Source: Oscillospiraceae bacterium (GTDB lineage: Bacteria; Bacillota; Clostridia; Oscillospirales; Ruminococcaceae). Taken from it: a DNA stretch of 64,000 bases. The DNA is taken from assembly GCA_900770195.1 (NCBI GenBank), contig CAAGJI010000082.1:8450-72449 (forward strand), given 5' to 3'. Both the position numbers and the translations under genes were made by a program. The notes beneath the pieces are model-generated. The model was not told the origin of the DNA. It saw only the letters and a program-made list of their open reading frames with translations, and did not search any database. Below, in pieces: positions 23,705-33,494 of this stretch. Each line of letters starts with the position of its first letter. Position 1 is the stretch's first letter.

Positions 23705-25735
23705 ATGAGAAAAATTATTTTTAAGAAGGGAATATGTTCTGTTATTTGTGCATCTTTGATTTTTCAAATGACTGCAATTAATGCATCGGCTGAAATTTCC
23801 GAAAATGAATACGCAGGACAGAACAGTATATCTGATAATGTTGAATTCAAACAGATGAATTTTGCTCTTGCCAATACTTCAAAAGGCGGAACAGATTATT
23901 CAGAAACTAAAGAGGAAAATCTTGTTGATTTTCAGATGAACACAAGTCCGTCCTACATACCTGTAAAATATGATCTAAGAGATAAAAATTGTGTTACAAG
24001 TGTTAAAGACCAAGGCGAAGAGGGACTTTGCTGGGCTTTTTCAACTCTTGGAAGTGCTGAAAGCAACATTTTGAAACAGGGACTTTACTGTCCTGATGAA
24101 TGGAAAACAAATGGGGAAATATCTCTTTCCGTTAATCATATGGCGTGGTTTCCTTTTACAAAAGATTCAAGAAGAGATGAACTTTCTGTCGGAGATTATA
24201 TTGAATCCGAAAACAAGGGTTATGCAGGCGGAAATTCTTCAATAGCAGTGGCAGCACTTGCAAGCGGTACAGGTGCACAACTTACAGCCGCTGAAAGCAA
24301 AAAGTCAGACGGTTCATATTCAGAATATGAAAGATATTCTTCTTTTTACCGTCTTAATTCTTCACAATTTTTGTCAAAAACGACATCACAGGATGATGTT
24401 ATTTCAATAAAAAAATGGATAATGGAAGATGGTGCTGTTGACGTTTCCTTCTACTATGATTCAGCTTTTTATACATACAACAAAAACAACACAGCATATT
24501 TCCAGAATGTTTATTCGGAAAAAAATACAAATCACGAAGTTTCAATTGTTGGCTGGGATGATAGTTTTGAGGTTTCAAACTTTAATTCAGCAGGTGGTAC
24601 TCCTGAAAAACCCGGGGCATGGCTTATAAAAAACAGCTGGGGCAAAAATAAAAATGATGGTTATATATGGGTTTCATATTATGAACCATCTCTTTCAAGT
24701 TTTACACAGTTTATAATGGAACCATCTTCTGCTTCTGATAATATAATTCAATATGACACTTCTGTATGTGTTAATGCTTATTCATTTGCTTCAACAGCAA
24801 ATGTTTTCACAGCAGATTCACAGCAGACACTTAAATCAATAGGTTTCTATATTTTCAATGACCTTTCAACAACTATTATTGCAGATGCTAAAATATATCT
24901 GCTTAAAAAAGGTTTTGAAAACCCTACAGACGGAACTCTTGTTAGAGAATTAAAGGGTACATACACTAATACAGGCTATAAACAGGCTGAACTTTCAGAA
25001 CAGCTTCTTCTTGAAAAAGGACAAATGTATTCAATAGTTATGACATATAAAAAATCAGCAACAGATGAAACAACATACAGTCCTATTGAAGAGAACTGTG
25101 AAAGTCAGTGGTATAATTTCCATTACACTTCAAACCCTGGAGAAACATTTGTTGTTGACAAAGGGAAATGGGTTGATGCATATTATTATTCAGGAAAATA
25201 TGGTGCATTCGGAAATGTTCCTATAAAAGCATACACTGACAACACTTCTGAAAATGCACTTACTGATGCTAAATCTGATTTTGCAGATGCGGTGAAACTT
25301 CTTACTGAAACCGACAAAAATTACTCTGCATCATCTGTGTATAAACAGGCAGCAGGTATTCAGACATCAAAGGATAATTCTTCATCAATAAAAATGCTTG
25401 AAACTGCATCTATGGATATATATTCATACCTTGAAACACTTGGTGCAGTTAAATATCCTGAAAATGCAATAAAGAAAATCGGTCTTGGCGATATAAATAA
25501 GGACCTTACAATAAATGCAAGCGATGCAGTTATAATGCTTAAAGTCTATGCATCAACTCTTGCAGGAAATACTTATGACCTGACATATGCACAGGAAAAA
25601 TATGCTGATGTAAATTCAGATGAAAAAATTGATTCAAAAGATGCTGTTATTTGTCTGAAATATTATGCAGATGTGCTTGCAGGTGTTACAACTGTTTCAC
25701 TTGAACAGTATATGAGTGAAAGACAGGAAAGTTAA
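23705..25735 (+). CDS. Secreted papain-like (C1) cysteine protease with dockerin
   Basis: 676 aa. Signal peptide ~1-29. The C1A peptidase domain (~85-330) keeps the catalytic Cys109 (GLCWAFSTLGSAES), His277 (NHEVSIVGWDD) and Asn310 (LIKNSWGK). A ~190-residue beta-rich region (~340-515), like the domain after bacterial lectinolytic C1 peptidases, and a helical linker follow. The C-terminal dockerin (~593-670) has loops DINKDLTINASD and DVNSDEKIDSKD. It should be exported and docked to a cohesin scaffold, where it degrades or processes protein. It is followed 3 bases later by ymdB. Confidence 0.9.
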   Translation: MRKIIFKKGICSVICASLIFQMTAINASAEISENEYAGQNSISDNVEFKQMNFALANTSKGGTDYSETKEENLVDFQMNTSPSYIPVKYDLRDKNCVTSVKDQGEEGLCWAFSTLGSAESNILKQGLYCPDEWKTNGEISLSVNHMAWFPFTKDSRRDELSVGDYIESENKGYAGGNSSIAVAALASGTGAQLTAAESKKSDGSYSEYERYSSFYRLNSSQFLSKTTSQDDVISIKKWIMEDGAVDVSFYYDSAFYTYNKNNTAYFQNVYSEKNTNHEVSIVGWDDSFEVSNFNSAGGTPEKPGAWLIKNSWGKNKNDGYIWVSYYEPSLSSFTQFIMEPSSASDNIIQYDTSVCVNAYSFASTANVFTADSQQTLKSIGFYIFNDLSTTIIADAKIYLLKKGFENPTDGTLVRELKGTYTNTGYKQAELSEQLLLEKGQMYSIVMTYKKSATDETTYSPIEENCESQWYNFHYTSNPGETFVVDKGKWVDAYYYSGKYGAFGNVPIKAYTDNTSENALTDAKSDFADAVKLLTETDKNYSASSVYKQAAGIQTSKDNSSSIKMLETASMDIYSYLETLGAVKYPENAIKKIGLGDINKDLTINASDAVIMLKVYASTLAGNTYDLTYAQEKYADVNSDEKIDSKDAVICLKYYADVLAGVTTVSLEQYMSERQES

Positions 25736-25738
25736 AAA

Positions 25739-26503
25739 TTGAATATTTTACTTATTGGTGATGTGGTTGCACAGTCCGGAGTTGAATTTCTTCAAAAAAA
25801 ACTCGGCGAATTAAAGAATAAGTATAAAGCTGATATAACTGTTGTAAACGGTGAAAATTCAGCAGATGGCAATGGCATAACAAAACTTTCCGCAAGAGGT
25901 ATAATTTCAGCAGGTGCTGATGTTATAACAACAGGAAACCATTGCTTTCAAAGAAACGATTGCGGAGAAGTTTTTGAAAACGAATACATAATAAGACCTG
26001 CAAATTATCCTGAAGGTAATGTTGGAGAAGGTTTTTGTATTTTAGATACAGGAAGAACGCAAATTGCTGTTTTAAATGTTATGGGAACATCTTTTTTAGA
26101 CCCGCTTGACAACCCTTTTTCATGCGTTGAAAAGATTCTTGAAAAGATTGATACAAAAAATATTTTTGTTGATTTTCACGCAGAATCAACGGCTGAAAAG
26201 CAGGCAATGGGTTATTTTCTTGAAGGAAAAGTTACAGCGGTTGCAGGAACTCACACACACGTTCAGACAGCTGATGAAAAAATTTTATCAGGCGGTACTG
26301 CATACATTTCAGACCTTGGTATGACGGGTGTGGAACGTTCTGTTCTTGGCAAGGATATAAAACCTGCACTCGACAGATTCCTCTACAGAACGCCCTCAAG
26401 GCTTAAAGAGGCAGAGGGTAAATGCTTTATGTGCGGTGTTTGCATAAATTTTGATGAAAAAACAGGAAAATCCCTGAAAATAGAGAGATTTCAGGTTAGA
26501 TAA
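25739..26503 (+). CDS. ymdB: YmdB-family metallophosphoesterase
   Basis: 254 aa. Motifs of the TIGR00282/YmdB group: the metal-binding IGDVVAQSG, VVNGENSADGNG, TTGNHCF, DFHAESTAEKQAMG and GTHTHVQTAD. YmdB hydrolyses 2',3'-cyclic nucleotides and affects RNA decay and biofilm choice in B. subtilis. The start is TTG 25739. Its usual neighbour rny is not here; instead it trails the dockerin protease by 3 bases. A strong terminator follows. Confidence 0.92.
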   Translation: MNILLIGDVVAQSGVEFLQKKLGELKNKYKADITVVNGENSADGNGITKLSARGIISAGADVITTGNHCFQRNDCGEVFENEYIIRPANYPEGNVGEGFCILDTGRTQIAVLNVMGTSFLDPLDNPFSCVEKILEKIDTKNIFVDFHAESTAEKQAMGYFLEGKVTAVAGTHTHVQTADEKILSGGTAYISDLGMTGVERSVLGKDIKPALDRFLYRTPSRLKEAEGKCFMCGVCINFDEKTGKSLKIERFQVR

Positions 26504-26504
26504 A

Positions 26505-26540
26505 AAACAATCCCGACTTTAAAGTCGGGATTGTTTTTTA
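26505..26540. terminator. Bidirectional intrinsic terminator
   Basis: AAACAATCCCGACTT pairs perfectly with AAGTCGGGATTGTTT around a two-base loop, with T and A tracts on the two sides. It serves ymdB and the DUF2752 gene. Confidence 0.92.
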
Positions 26541-26542
26541 TT

Positions 26543-26947
26543 TTAAATCGGTTTCAAAAAGCTGAACACAGGAATATTTCTTAGTATTCCGAAAGCTATA
26601 AAAATTACAGCTGAAATAATAAAACAGACTCTAAAAAATGTGCTATTATGATAAGTTTTTTTAGTTAATTTAAAATTATACAAAATTGCAATGATAATCC
26701 ATAGCGGAATCATTATCATAAGCATCATATTCTCGTGAAAAGCCCTTTTAAAATCAAGATGTATAATTGCTATACACATTCTTGAAATGCCGCAGGAAGG
26801 GCAGTCAAAGCCTGTCACAGTCTTTATTGCACATGGAAAAGCAAACCCTGTAATTTTTATAAAAATATAATAAATCATTCCTATTAAAAGAACAGCGAGA
26901 AGAAAAATTATCTTCGGGCTGTTCTTTATTTTTTTCAGTAGTTTCAT
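26543..26947 (-). CDS. DUF2752 membrane protein
   Basis: 134 aa with three hydrophobic helices. The family motif is FDCPSCGISRMCIAI (two Cys, Gly, Arg), followed by an Asp/His helix HLDFKRAFHENM and a second-last helix. Function unknown. It overlaps the P-type ATPase stop by 4 bases and is the last gene of a three-gene metal-related operon, which hints at a link with metal transport or a thiol/metal site in the CPSCG motif. Confidence 0.85.
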   Translation of the reverse strand: MKLLKKIKNSPKIIFLLAVLLIGMIYYIFIKITGFAFPCAIKTVTGFDCPSCGISRMCIAIIHLDFKRAFHENMMLMIMIPLWIIIAILYNFKLTKKTYHNSTFFRVCFIISAVIFIAFGILRNIPVFSFLKPI

Positions 26948-28860
26948 TTCTTAATGTTTCTAAGGGTTCTCATAGAATTGAGAATGCAGACAATAGTAAC
27001 GCCGACATCTGCCAAAATACCCATAAACATATTTGCATGACCAATTGTTGCAAGGAAAAGTACAAGGCATTTTATGAAAAGTGCAAATACAACATTTCCC
27101 CATACAATAGACATACATTTTTTTGAATGCTTTATTGCAACAGGTATTTTTGATGGTTTATCATCCATAATAACAATGTCAGCAGCTTCAATTGCAGCAT
27201 CGCTTCCCATTGCACCCATTGCAATTCCTGCATCAACCGAAGCAAGCACAGGGGCATCATTCATACCGTCACCTGCAAAAATGATAGTTCCGTTTTTAGA
27301 AAGAGTTTTTCTGAGTTCTTCCATTTTTTCAACTTTGTCAGCAGGCAAAAGTTTTGTGTAAACTTTATCAAGTTTAAGCTGAGATGCAACATATTCACCT
27401 GTTGCCTTTGAGTCACCAGTAAGCATAACAGTTTGTTTAACGCCAAGTTTTTTCATTTCAGCAACCGCCGCAGGACTGTCAGCTTTTATCTTATCTGAAA
27501 TGCCGACATAACCGATATATTTTCCTGAAACGGCAACATAAACAATAGTCCCCTTAAAATCTGACTGTTTTGCGTCTATATTATTATTTTTCAACAGGTC
27601 ATATTTACCGGCAAAAACTTCTTTTTCGTCAATTTTTGCTGAAACACCAAAACCTGATATTTCTTTGACATCTGAAACCCTTGATTTATCAATTTCTTTC
27701 GCATATGCATTTTTTAAAGATAATGCAATAGGGTGATTTGAAAAACTTTCTGCAAGTGCCGCATACTCTATAAGAGATTCATTTGAAATATTTTCACAAG
27801 GTTTTACTTCTGAAACTGAAAATTTGCCTTCTGTGAGTGTTCCTGTTTTATCCATAACAACAATTTCAGATTTTGCAAGTGCTTCAAGTGAATTGCCGCC
27901 CTTTATTAAAATACCATCTTTTGATGCACCGCCGATTGAACCGAAAAATGCGAGCGGTACAGATATTACAATAGCACAAGGACACGATACAACAAGGAAT
28001 ATCAACGCTCGCTGAATCCACATAACAAACTGTGAATCTGCCCCCATAACAAGCGATACAAATGGTGGAACAAATGCAACAAGAAGTGCAAGTATAACAA
28101 CTATTGGTGTATAATACTTTGCAAATTTTCCAACGAAATTTTCTGCGTGAGATTTCTTTTCAGATGCATTTTCAACAAGTTCAAGTATTTTTGAAACGGT
28201 CGATTCGCCAAATTCCTTTTCAGCTTTTATTTCAAGCACACCGCTTAAATTTATCGAACCGCTTAAAATCATATCCCCTTCTTTAAGCGAAGACGGAACA
28301 GATTCACCTGTTAAAGCTGATGTGTCAACCGTTGCAGAACCTTTCATAATCGTTCCGTCAACAGGCACTTTTTCACCAGGTTTTACAAGAACCGTATCAC
28401 CGACAACAACTTCATCAGGGTCAACCGTTATTTCTTTTCCGTCACGAATGACAACAGCCTCTTCAGGATACATTGTCATAAGGTCCGAAATGGAATTTCT
28501 CGACATTCCAACAGCATAGTTTTCAAAAAGCTGTCCTATTTGGAAAAATAACATAACTTCAACAGCTTCTTCAAATTCTCCCGTACAGAAAGCACCAAAA
28601 ACAGCAAGACACATAAGAAATTCTTCGTTAAAAACTTTTCCTCGCGCAATCATCTTGCCTGTTTTTATCAAAACATCATAACTTACAATAATACAAGCTG
28701 CAAGATTTATGATAAGAAGTACAAAATTTATTTTTGTTCCAAAAGTCAGAATATTTTCAGGCACAGTGTGTTCAACAATTATTCCCGCAATAAAAAGAAC
28801 AAAACCTATAATTATTCTGTTAAATATCTTCTTTTGTTTTTTATTGAATTTGATTTTCAT
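26944..28860 (-). CDS. P1B-type heavy-metal ATPase (Zn/Cd type)
   Basis: About 638 aa. ATG 28860 follows GGTGA; the GTG at 28869 is inside the ribosome site. Order of features: two to four N-terminal helices, the actuator motif LTGESVP, the metal-site helix with VVSCPCAIVIS (CPC), the phosphorylation site DKTGTLTEG, SFSNHPIAL (HP locus), GDGMNDAPVLA, and a last helix with ADVGVT. The CPC plus D-x-G pair marks the Zn/Cd/Pb (P1B-2) exporters. It lacks the N-terminal HMA metal-binding domain, which is encoded separately just upstream. Confidence 0.93.
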   Translation of the reverse strand: MKIKFNKKQKKIFNRIIIGFVLFIAGIIVEHTVPENILTFGTKINFVLLIINLAACIIVSYDVLIKTGKMIARGKVFNEEFLMCLAVFGAFCTGEFEEAVEVMLFFQIGQLFENYAVGMSRNSISDLMTMYPEEAVVIRDGKEITVDPDEVVVGDTVLVKPGEKVPVDGTIMKGSATVDTSALTGESVPSSLKEGDMILSGSINLSGVLEIKAEKEFGESTVSKILELVENASEKKSHAENFVGKFAKYYTPIVVILALLVAFVPPFVSLVMGADSQFVMWIQRALIFLVVSCPCAIVISVPLAFFGSIGGASKDGILIKGGNSLEALAKSEIVVMDKTGTLTEGKFSVSEVKPCENISNESLIEYAALAESFSNHPIALSLKNAYAKEIDKSRVSDVKEISGFGVSAKIDEKEVFAGKYDLLKNNNIDAKQSDFKGTIVYVAVSGKYIGYVGISDKIKADSPAAVAEMKKLGVKQTVMLTGDSKATGEYVASQLKLDKVYTKLLPADKVEKMEELRKTLSKNGTIIFAGDGMNDAPVLASVDAGIAMGAMGSDAAIEAADIVIMDDKPSKIPVAIKHSKKCMSIVWGNVVFALFIKCLVLFLATIGHANMFMGILADVGVTIVCILNSMRTLRNIKK

Positions 28861-28906
28861 AACAATCACCCGTCTTACAGTCTTTTAAATAGAATTAAAA
28901 GATAAC

Positions 28907-29128
28907 TTATTTTATGATAATAGTACAGTCAGGTTCAATTCCCTTGCAGATTTCAACAGCTTCTTTAAGGATTTCGTCAAATCTTGCATCATCTGCATCA
29001 AGAGTCATTTTCTGCATCATAAAATTAACGCTTACTTTGTTTACACCATCAATTTTAGCAATACCGTCTTCCATTTTTTTGGCACAATGTGCACAGTCAA
29101 GATCTTCTAATTTAAATACTTTTTTCAT
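28907..29128 (-). CDS. HMA-domain metallochaperone
   Basis: 73 aa, a single ferredoxin-like heavy-metal-associated domain. The metal motif is LDCAHCAKKME, and the GVNKVSVNF strand follows. AGGTAATTAAA precedes ATG 29128. It sits 46 bases upstream of an ATPase that lacks its own HMA domain, so it may act as the detached metal-delivery or sensing domain. It is the first gene of the operon, behind a palindromic operator. Confidence 0.9.
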   Translation of the reverse strand: MKKVFKLEDLDCAHCAKKMEDGIAKIDGVNKVSVNFMMQKMTLDADDARFDEILKEAVEICKGIEPDCTIIIK

Positions 29129-29160
29129 TTTAATTACCTCACTTTAATTAATCAATTCAT

Positions 29161-29182
29161 CAATCAATCATTTGATTGATTG
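29161..29182. promoter_or_regulatory. Palindromic operator of the metal-ATPase operon
   Basis: CAATCAATCA, two T, TGATTGATTG: a perfect 10+10 inverted repeat. It begins 10 bases downstream of the -10 box and covers the predicted start site and beyond. The size and position suit an ArsR/SmtB-type metal-responsive repressor, but no regulator gene is adjacent. Confidence 0.65.
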
Positions 29183-29191
29183 TTCAATTGT

Positions 29192-29220
29192 ATTATACAA
29201 CATTTTATTCCAGATGTCAA
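29192..29220 (-). promoter_or_regulatory. Consensus promoter of the HMA-ATPase-DUF2752 operon
   Basis: Minus strand: TTGACA (29220-29215), 17 bases, TATAAT (29197-29192). Full consensus, so repression is likely to set its activity. Confidence 0.85.
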
Positions 29221-29324
29221 TAGTATATGCAAATTTATTTGTAAATAATGTATTAACACAGCAAAACAGCCCGAATTAAAGAATATTTATAACCCGATAT
29301 AAAAAAAATATATAATAAATTATA

Positions 29325-29353
29325 TTGACATTGATATTCAAATGTGCTATAAA
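29325..29353 (+). promoter_or_regulatory. Sigma-A promoter of the FAD oxidase gene
   Basis: TTGACA (29325-29330), 17 bases, TATAAA (29348-29353), 49 bases before the ATG. Confidence 0.8.
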
Positions 29354-29401
29354 TATAATTGTAAATATCATAGTACTTTTATATGAAATGAGGAATGAAA
29401 A

Positions 29402-30778
29402 ATGAGTATATATGAGGATATTTTGAAAATAATAGGCGATAAAAAACGTGTTCTCAAAGGCGAAGAAGCAGAAAACAAGTATCTCAGCGATGCTTTAGGC
29501 AGAAGACACGGAACAGCCGATGCCATTGTTTTTGCTTTATCTGCAAAAGAAGTTTCAGAAGTATTCAAGTATGCAAATAAAAGAAAAATACACGTAACAC
29601 CAAGAGGTGCAGGAACAAACCTCGTTGGTTCAACAGTTCCGCAATTTGGCGGAATAGTTATTGACGTTTCAAGAATGAACCATATACTTGAACTCGATGA
29701 CAAAAATTTCACTTTGACAGTTGAACCGGGTGTTCTTTTAAAGGATATTCAAAGTTTTGTTGAAGAAAAAGGTTTCTTTTATCCGCCTGATCCGGGTGAC
29801 AGAGAAGCAAGCATAGGCGGAAATATCAACACAAATGCAGGCGGTATGAGAGCTGTAAAATACGGTGTTACAAGAAACTTTGTGCGTGGTCTTGAATTTG
29901 TTTTGCCAAACGGCGATATAATAGAGGCAGGCAGTAAAAATGTCAAGGATAGTTCTGGTTTGTCGCTTACAAATTTTGTAATAGGTTCTGAAGGAACTCT
30001 TGCAATAGTAACAAAATGTATATTAAGACTTATTCCAAAGCCTGAAGAAGTTCTTAATATTCTTATAACATATCCTGATATGAAAAAAGCGTCTGAATCG
30101 GTTAATTCAATTATTAAAAATAATATAAACCCGACTGCAATTGAATTTATTGAAGATAATGTTATCGGACTTGCAGAAAAACACACAGGCAAAAAATTCC
30201 CTGCAAAAGCCCCTGCATATCTTCTTATAATTCTTGACGGAAACAGAAAACAAATTGATGACGCTTCTGAAAAACTTAATGAAATTGTACTTGAAGATGG
30301 TGCAAATGAAGTTCTTGTTCTTGATGAAAAAGATGCAGCAGATGTATGGGAAATGAGAGGCTGTATTGTAAGGGCTGTCGAAGAATTTTCAATTCAGGAA
30401 CCGCTTGATATAGTTGTTCCTATTGCAAAAATTGCCGAATTTATCGACTTTATACACGAAACTGAAAAGAAAACAGGCGTAAATATGATAACATTCGGAC
30501 ATGCAGGCGATGGAAATATTCACCTTTGCATTCTTCGTGAGGACAGAACAGATGAAGAATGGGAAAAAGACCTTTCAAATGTAACGGGTATACTCTACAA
30601 AAAAGCGTACGAATTTGGCGGACTTGCGTCGGGTGAACACGGCATAGGTCTTTCAAAACAGATACATTATCAGAACGAAACACCTCCTCAGAACCTTGCA
30701 CTTATGAATGCGATAAAAAAAGCCTTCGACCCGAACGGAATTTTGAACAGCAAAAAATCTTATCTTTTCATAGATTAA
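29402..30778 (+). CDS. FAD-linked oxidase, GlcD/D-lactate dehydrogenase type
   Basis: 458 aa soluble flavoprotein. The PCMH FAD-binding domain (~35-215) has VTPRGAGTNLVGST, PPDPGDREASIGGN and NFVIGSEGTLAI. The C-terminal oxidase domain has MITFGHAGDGNIHLC and SGEHGIGLSKQ with substrate-site His residues. The family oxidises D-2-hydroxyacids (glycolate, D-lactate, 2-hydroxyglutarate), often with electron-transfer flavoprotein partners in clostridia. No etf genes are adjacent, so the acceptor is unknown. It is a single gene with its own promoter and terminator. Confidence 0.9.
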   Translation: MSIYEDILKIIGDKKRVLKGEEAENKYLSDALGRRHGTADAIVFALSAKEVSEVFKYANKRKIHVTPRGAGTNLVGSTVPQFGGIVIDVSRMNHILELDDKNFTLTVEPGVLLKDIQSFVEEKGFFYPPDPGDREASIGGNINTNAGGMRAVKYGVTRNFVRGLEFVLPNGDIIEAGSKNVKDSSGLSLTNFVIGSEGTLAIVTKCILRLIPKPEEVLNILITYPDMKKASESVNSIIKNNINPTAIEFIEDNVIGLAEKHTGKKFPAKAPAYLLIILDGNRKQIDDASEKLNEIVLEDGANEVLVLDEKDAADVWEMRGCIVRAVEEFSIQEPLDIVVPIAKIAEFIDFIHETEKKTGVNMITFGHAGDGNIHLCILREDRTDEEWEKDLSNVTGILYKKAYEFGGLASGEHGIGLSKQIHYQNETPPQNLALMNAIKKAFDPNGILNSKKSYLFID

Positions 30779-30796
30779 AAAATATATATTTTCAAA

Positions 30797-30832
30797 CAAA
30801 AAACGGACTGCTTATGCAATCCGTTTTTGTTT
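30797..30832. terminator. Terminator between the FAD oxidase and valS
   Basis: An AAACGGACTG / CAATCCGTTT stem (one mismatch), flanked by A and T runs, so it works for both convergent genes. Confidence 0.8.
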
Positions 30833-30842
30833 TATATTTCAA

Positions 30843-33461
30843 TTAACCAAGCTGTTTTACTGAAAGTTCAATCTTCGACATTTTTTCCTTGGCTTTTGCA
30901 AGTTTTTCTCTTTCCTTTTCAACCTGTGCAGCAGGTGCTTTTGAAATGAATCCCTGATTATTTAATTTCTTTTCAAGGAAGTCAATATCTTTCTGTACCT
31001 TTGCTTTTTCCTTTGCAAGTCTTGCAAGTTCTTTTTCCTTATCAACAAGCTGATCAAACGGAATGAAAATTCTTGCAAATTCTGTTACTGCTGTAACTGC
31101 ATCAGGCATATCAAAGTGTGAACCTGTTTCAATTTCTGAAGCTGATGCAAGCTTTTCAAAGAATGCTGCTGAATTTTTGTAAAGTTCTTCCTCATTTGTT
31201 TCAATGAAAAGTTTTGCCTTTACTGACGGCGGTACGTTCATTTCATTTCTTCTGTTTCTTACCGCTTTTATTGCAGCTATAACCTTTTCAAACTGCTGTT
31301 CTTCTTCGTTAAATGTAAGTTTTTCATCATAAACAGGATAATCAGCTGTTATAATCATTGACTTGCCGTCTTCAAGAGTCTGCCAGATTTCTTCTGTGAT
31401 ATATGGCATAAATGGGTGAAGAAGTTTAAGGCTTCCTTCAAGAACATAAACAAGAACCGCCTGTGCGTCTTCCATAGTCTTTCCGCCAGCCTGAATACGT
31501 GGCTTTGTAAGTTCTATATACCAGTCACAATAAACGTCCCAGATGAAATCGTAAAGTTTGCTGCAAGCAACACCAAGTTCAAATTTATCAAGATTATAAT
31601 TTACTTCTTTTGCAAGTTTATTAAATTTGCTTATAATCCACTTATCTTCAACTCTGAGGTTTTCAGGTATTCCCTTAAATTCAAAGTCATCAGGAAGATT
31701 CATCATAACAAATCTTGAAGCATTCCAAAGTTTATTTGCAAAGTTTCTTGCAGATGTTACCTTTTCTGCCATATAACGCATATCATTACCAGGTGCATTA
31801 CCTGTTGCAAGCATAAATCTTAATGCATCTGCACCATATTCGTCTATAACCTGAAGAGGGTCGATACCGTTTCCGAGTGACTTAGACATCTTTCTGCCCT
31901 GTGCATCACGTACAAGACCATGTATAAGAACTGTTTTAAATGGTACTTCGCCTGTATTTTTAAGTGCAGAGAACATCATTCTTACAACCCAGAAGAAAAT
32001 AATATCATAGCCTGTTACAAGAGTTGCTGTCGGATAGAAATATTTTAAATCTTCTGTCTGTTCAGGCCAGCCGAGTGTTGAGAACGGCCAGAGTGCTGAA
32101 CTGAACCATGTATCAAGTGTATCAGAGTCCTGACGCATAGGCTTTCCGCACTTAGGACAAACCGCCTTGTCTTCCTTTGTAACAACCATTTCACCGCAGT
32201 CATCGCAATAGAAAGCAGGTATTCTGTGACCCCACCAAAGCTGACGTGAAATACACCAGTCTTTTATATTTTCAAGCCAGTGATAATAAATCTTGTCGAA
32301 TCTTTCAGGAACAAACTTTGTTTCGCCCTTTTTAACCGCTTCAATTGCAGGTTTTGCAAGTCCTTCCATCTTTACAAACCACTGTGTTGAAACTCTTGGT
32401 TCAACTGTGCTTCCGCATCTGTAGCAAGTACCTACATTGTGGTTATAGTCTTCTATTCTTACAAGTGCACCCTCTTTTTCAAGGTCTTCAACAATTGCTT
32501 TTCTTGCTTCATATCTATCCATACCTGCATATTTCGGATAATCATCAACAATTTTAGCATCATCAGTCATAACATTTATAACTTCAAGATTATGTCTTAA
32601 ACCTACTTCAAAGTCATTAGGGTCGTGTGCAGGAGTAATTTTAACAACACCTGTTCCAAAATCCATTTCAACGTATTCATCGCCAACAACAGGAATTTCT
32701 CTGTGAACAATAGGAAGAATAAGTGTTTTTCCGATAAGGTGCTTGTATCTTTCGTCATTCGGATTTACCGCAACCGCTGTATCTCCGAGGAGTGTTTCAG
32801 GTCTTGTTGTTGCAAGTTCAAGATATTCATCGCTATCTTTAAACTTATATCTTAAATGCCAGAAATGACCTGCCTGATCTTCGTATTCAACTTCAGCATC
32901 TGAAATTGATGTTAAACATTTAGGACACCAGTTTATTATTCTTTTGCCTCTGTAGATAAGACCTTCTTCGTAATATCTTACAAAAACTTCTTTAACTGCC
33001 TTGCTGCAACCTTCGTCAAGTGTGAATCTTTCTCTTGACCAGTCGCATGATGAGCCAAGTTTTTTTAGCTGCTGAACTATTCTTCCGCCATACTGTTTTT
33101 TCCAGTCCCAAGCTCTTTCAAGGAATTTATCTCTTCCGATTTCTTCCTTTGTTATGCCTTCTTTACGCATTGCTTCAACAATTTTTGCTTCTGTTGCAAT
33201 TGATGCGTGGTCCGTACCCGGAACCCAAAGTGCTGAATAACCGCTCATACGCTTCCATCTGATGAGTATATCCTGAAGTGTTTCATCAAGTGCATGCCCC
33301 ATATGAAGCTGTCCTGTGATGTTTGGAGGCGGTATAACTATTGTATACGGTTTTTTCTTCGGGTCAGGATCTGCTTTGAAACAGCCCTTGTCATTCCACT
33401 CCTGATAAATCCTGTCCTCGAAATCTTTAGGACAGTATGCTTTTGCAAGTTCTTTCTTCAT
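30843..33461 (-). CDS. valS: Valyl-tRNA synthetase
   Basis: 872 aa class-I synthetase. The HIGH-type motif is [15 protein letters not shown]; the KMSKS motif is [11 protein letters not shown]. The editing (CP1) domain has [15 protein letters not shown] and the [12 protein letters not shown] block. Zinc-type Cys pairs ([16 protein letters not shown]) and the C-terminal coiled coil (~800-872, Lys/Glu-rich) typical of ValRS are present. ATG 33461 follows AAGGAG at 10 bases; a TTG six bases earlier would be too close. It lies 33 bases after the TPR gene, with no T-box between. Confidence 0.96.
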   Translation of the reverse strand: MKKELAKAYCPKDFEDRIYQEWNDKGCFKADPDPKKKPYTIVIPPPNITGQLHMGHALDETLQDILIRWKRMSGYSALWVPGTDHASIATEAKIVEAMRKEGITKEEIGRDKFLERAWDWKKQYGGRIVQQLKKLGSSCDWSRERFTLDEGCSKAVKEVFVRYYEEGLIYRGKRIINWCPKCLTSISDAEVEYEDQAGHFWHLRYKFKDSDEYLELATTRPETLLGDTAVAVNPNDERYKHLIGKTLILPIVHREIPVVGDEYVEMDFGTGVVKITPAHDPNDFEVGLRHNLEVINVMTDDAKIVDDYPKYAGMDRYEARKAIVEDLEKEGALVRIEDYNHNVGTCYRCGSTVEPRVSTQWFVKMEGLAKPAIEAVKKGETKFVPERFDKIYYHWLENIKDWCISRQLWWGHRIPAFYCDDCGEMVVTKEDKAVCPKCGKPMRQDSDTLDTWFSSALWPFSTLGWPEQTEDLKYFYPTATLVTGYDIIFFWVVRMMFSALKNTGEVPFKTVLIHGLVRDAQGRKMSKSLGNGIDPLQVIDEYGADALRFMLATGNAPGNDMRYMAEKVTSARNFANKLWNASRFVMMNLPDDFEFKGIPENLRVEDKWIISKFNKLAKEVNYNLDKFELGVACSKLYDFIWDVYCDWYIELTKPRIQAGGKTMEDAQAVLVYVLEGSLKLLHPFMPYITEEIWQTLEDGKSMIITADYPVYDEKLTFNEEEQQFEKVIAAIKAVRNRRNEMNVPPSVKAKLFIETNEEELYKNSAAFFEKLASASEIETGSHFDMPDAVTAVTEFARIFIPFDQLVDKEKELARLAKEKAKVQKDIDFLEKKLNNQGFISKAPAAQVEKEREKLAKAKEKMSKIELSVKQLG

Positions 33462-33494
33462 CTTCAATTTTCTCCTTGATATTCATATATCTTA

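Noticed and set aside
26944..28860. Copper-type ATPase
   Set aside because: The last helix has the D-x-G pattern of Zn/Cd exporters rather than the Cu-type M-x-x-S-S pattern.
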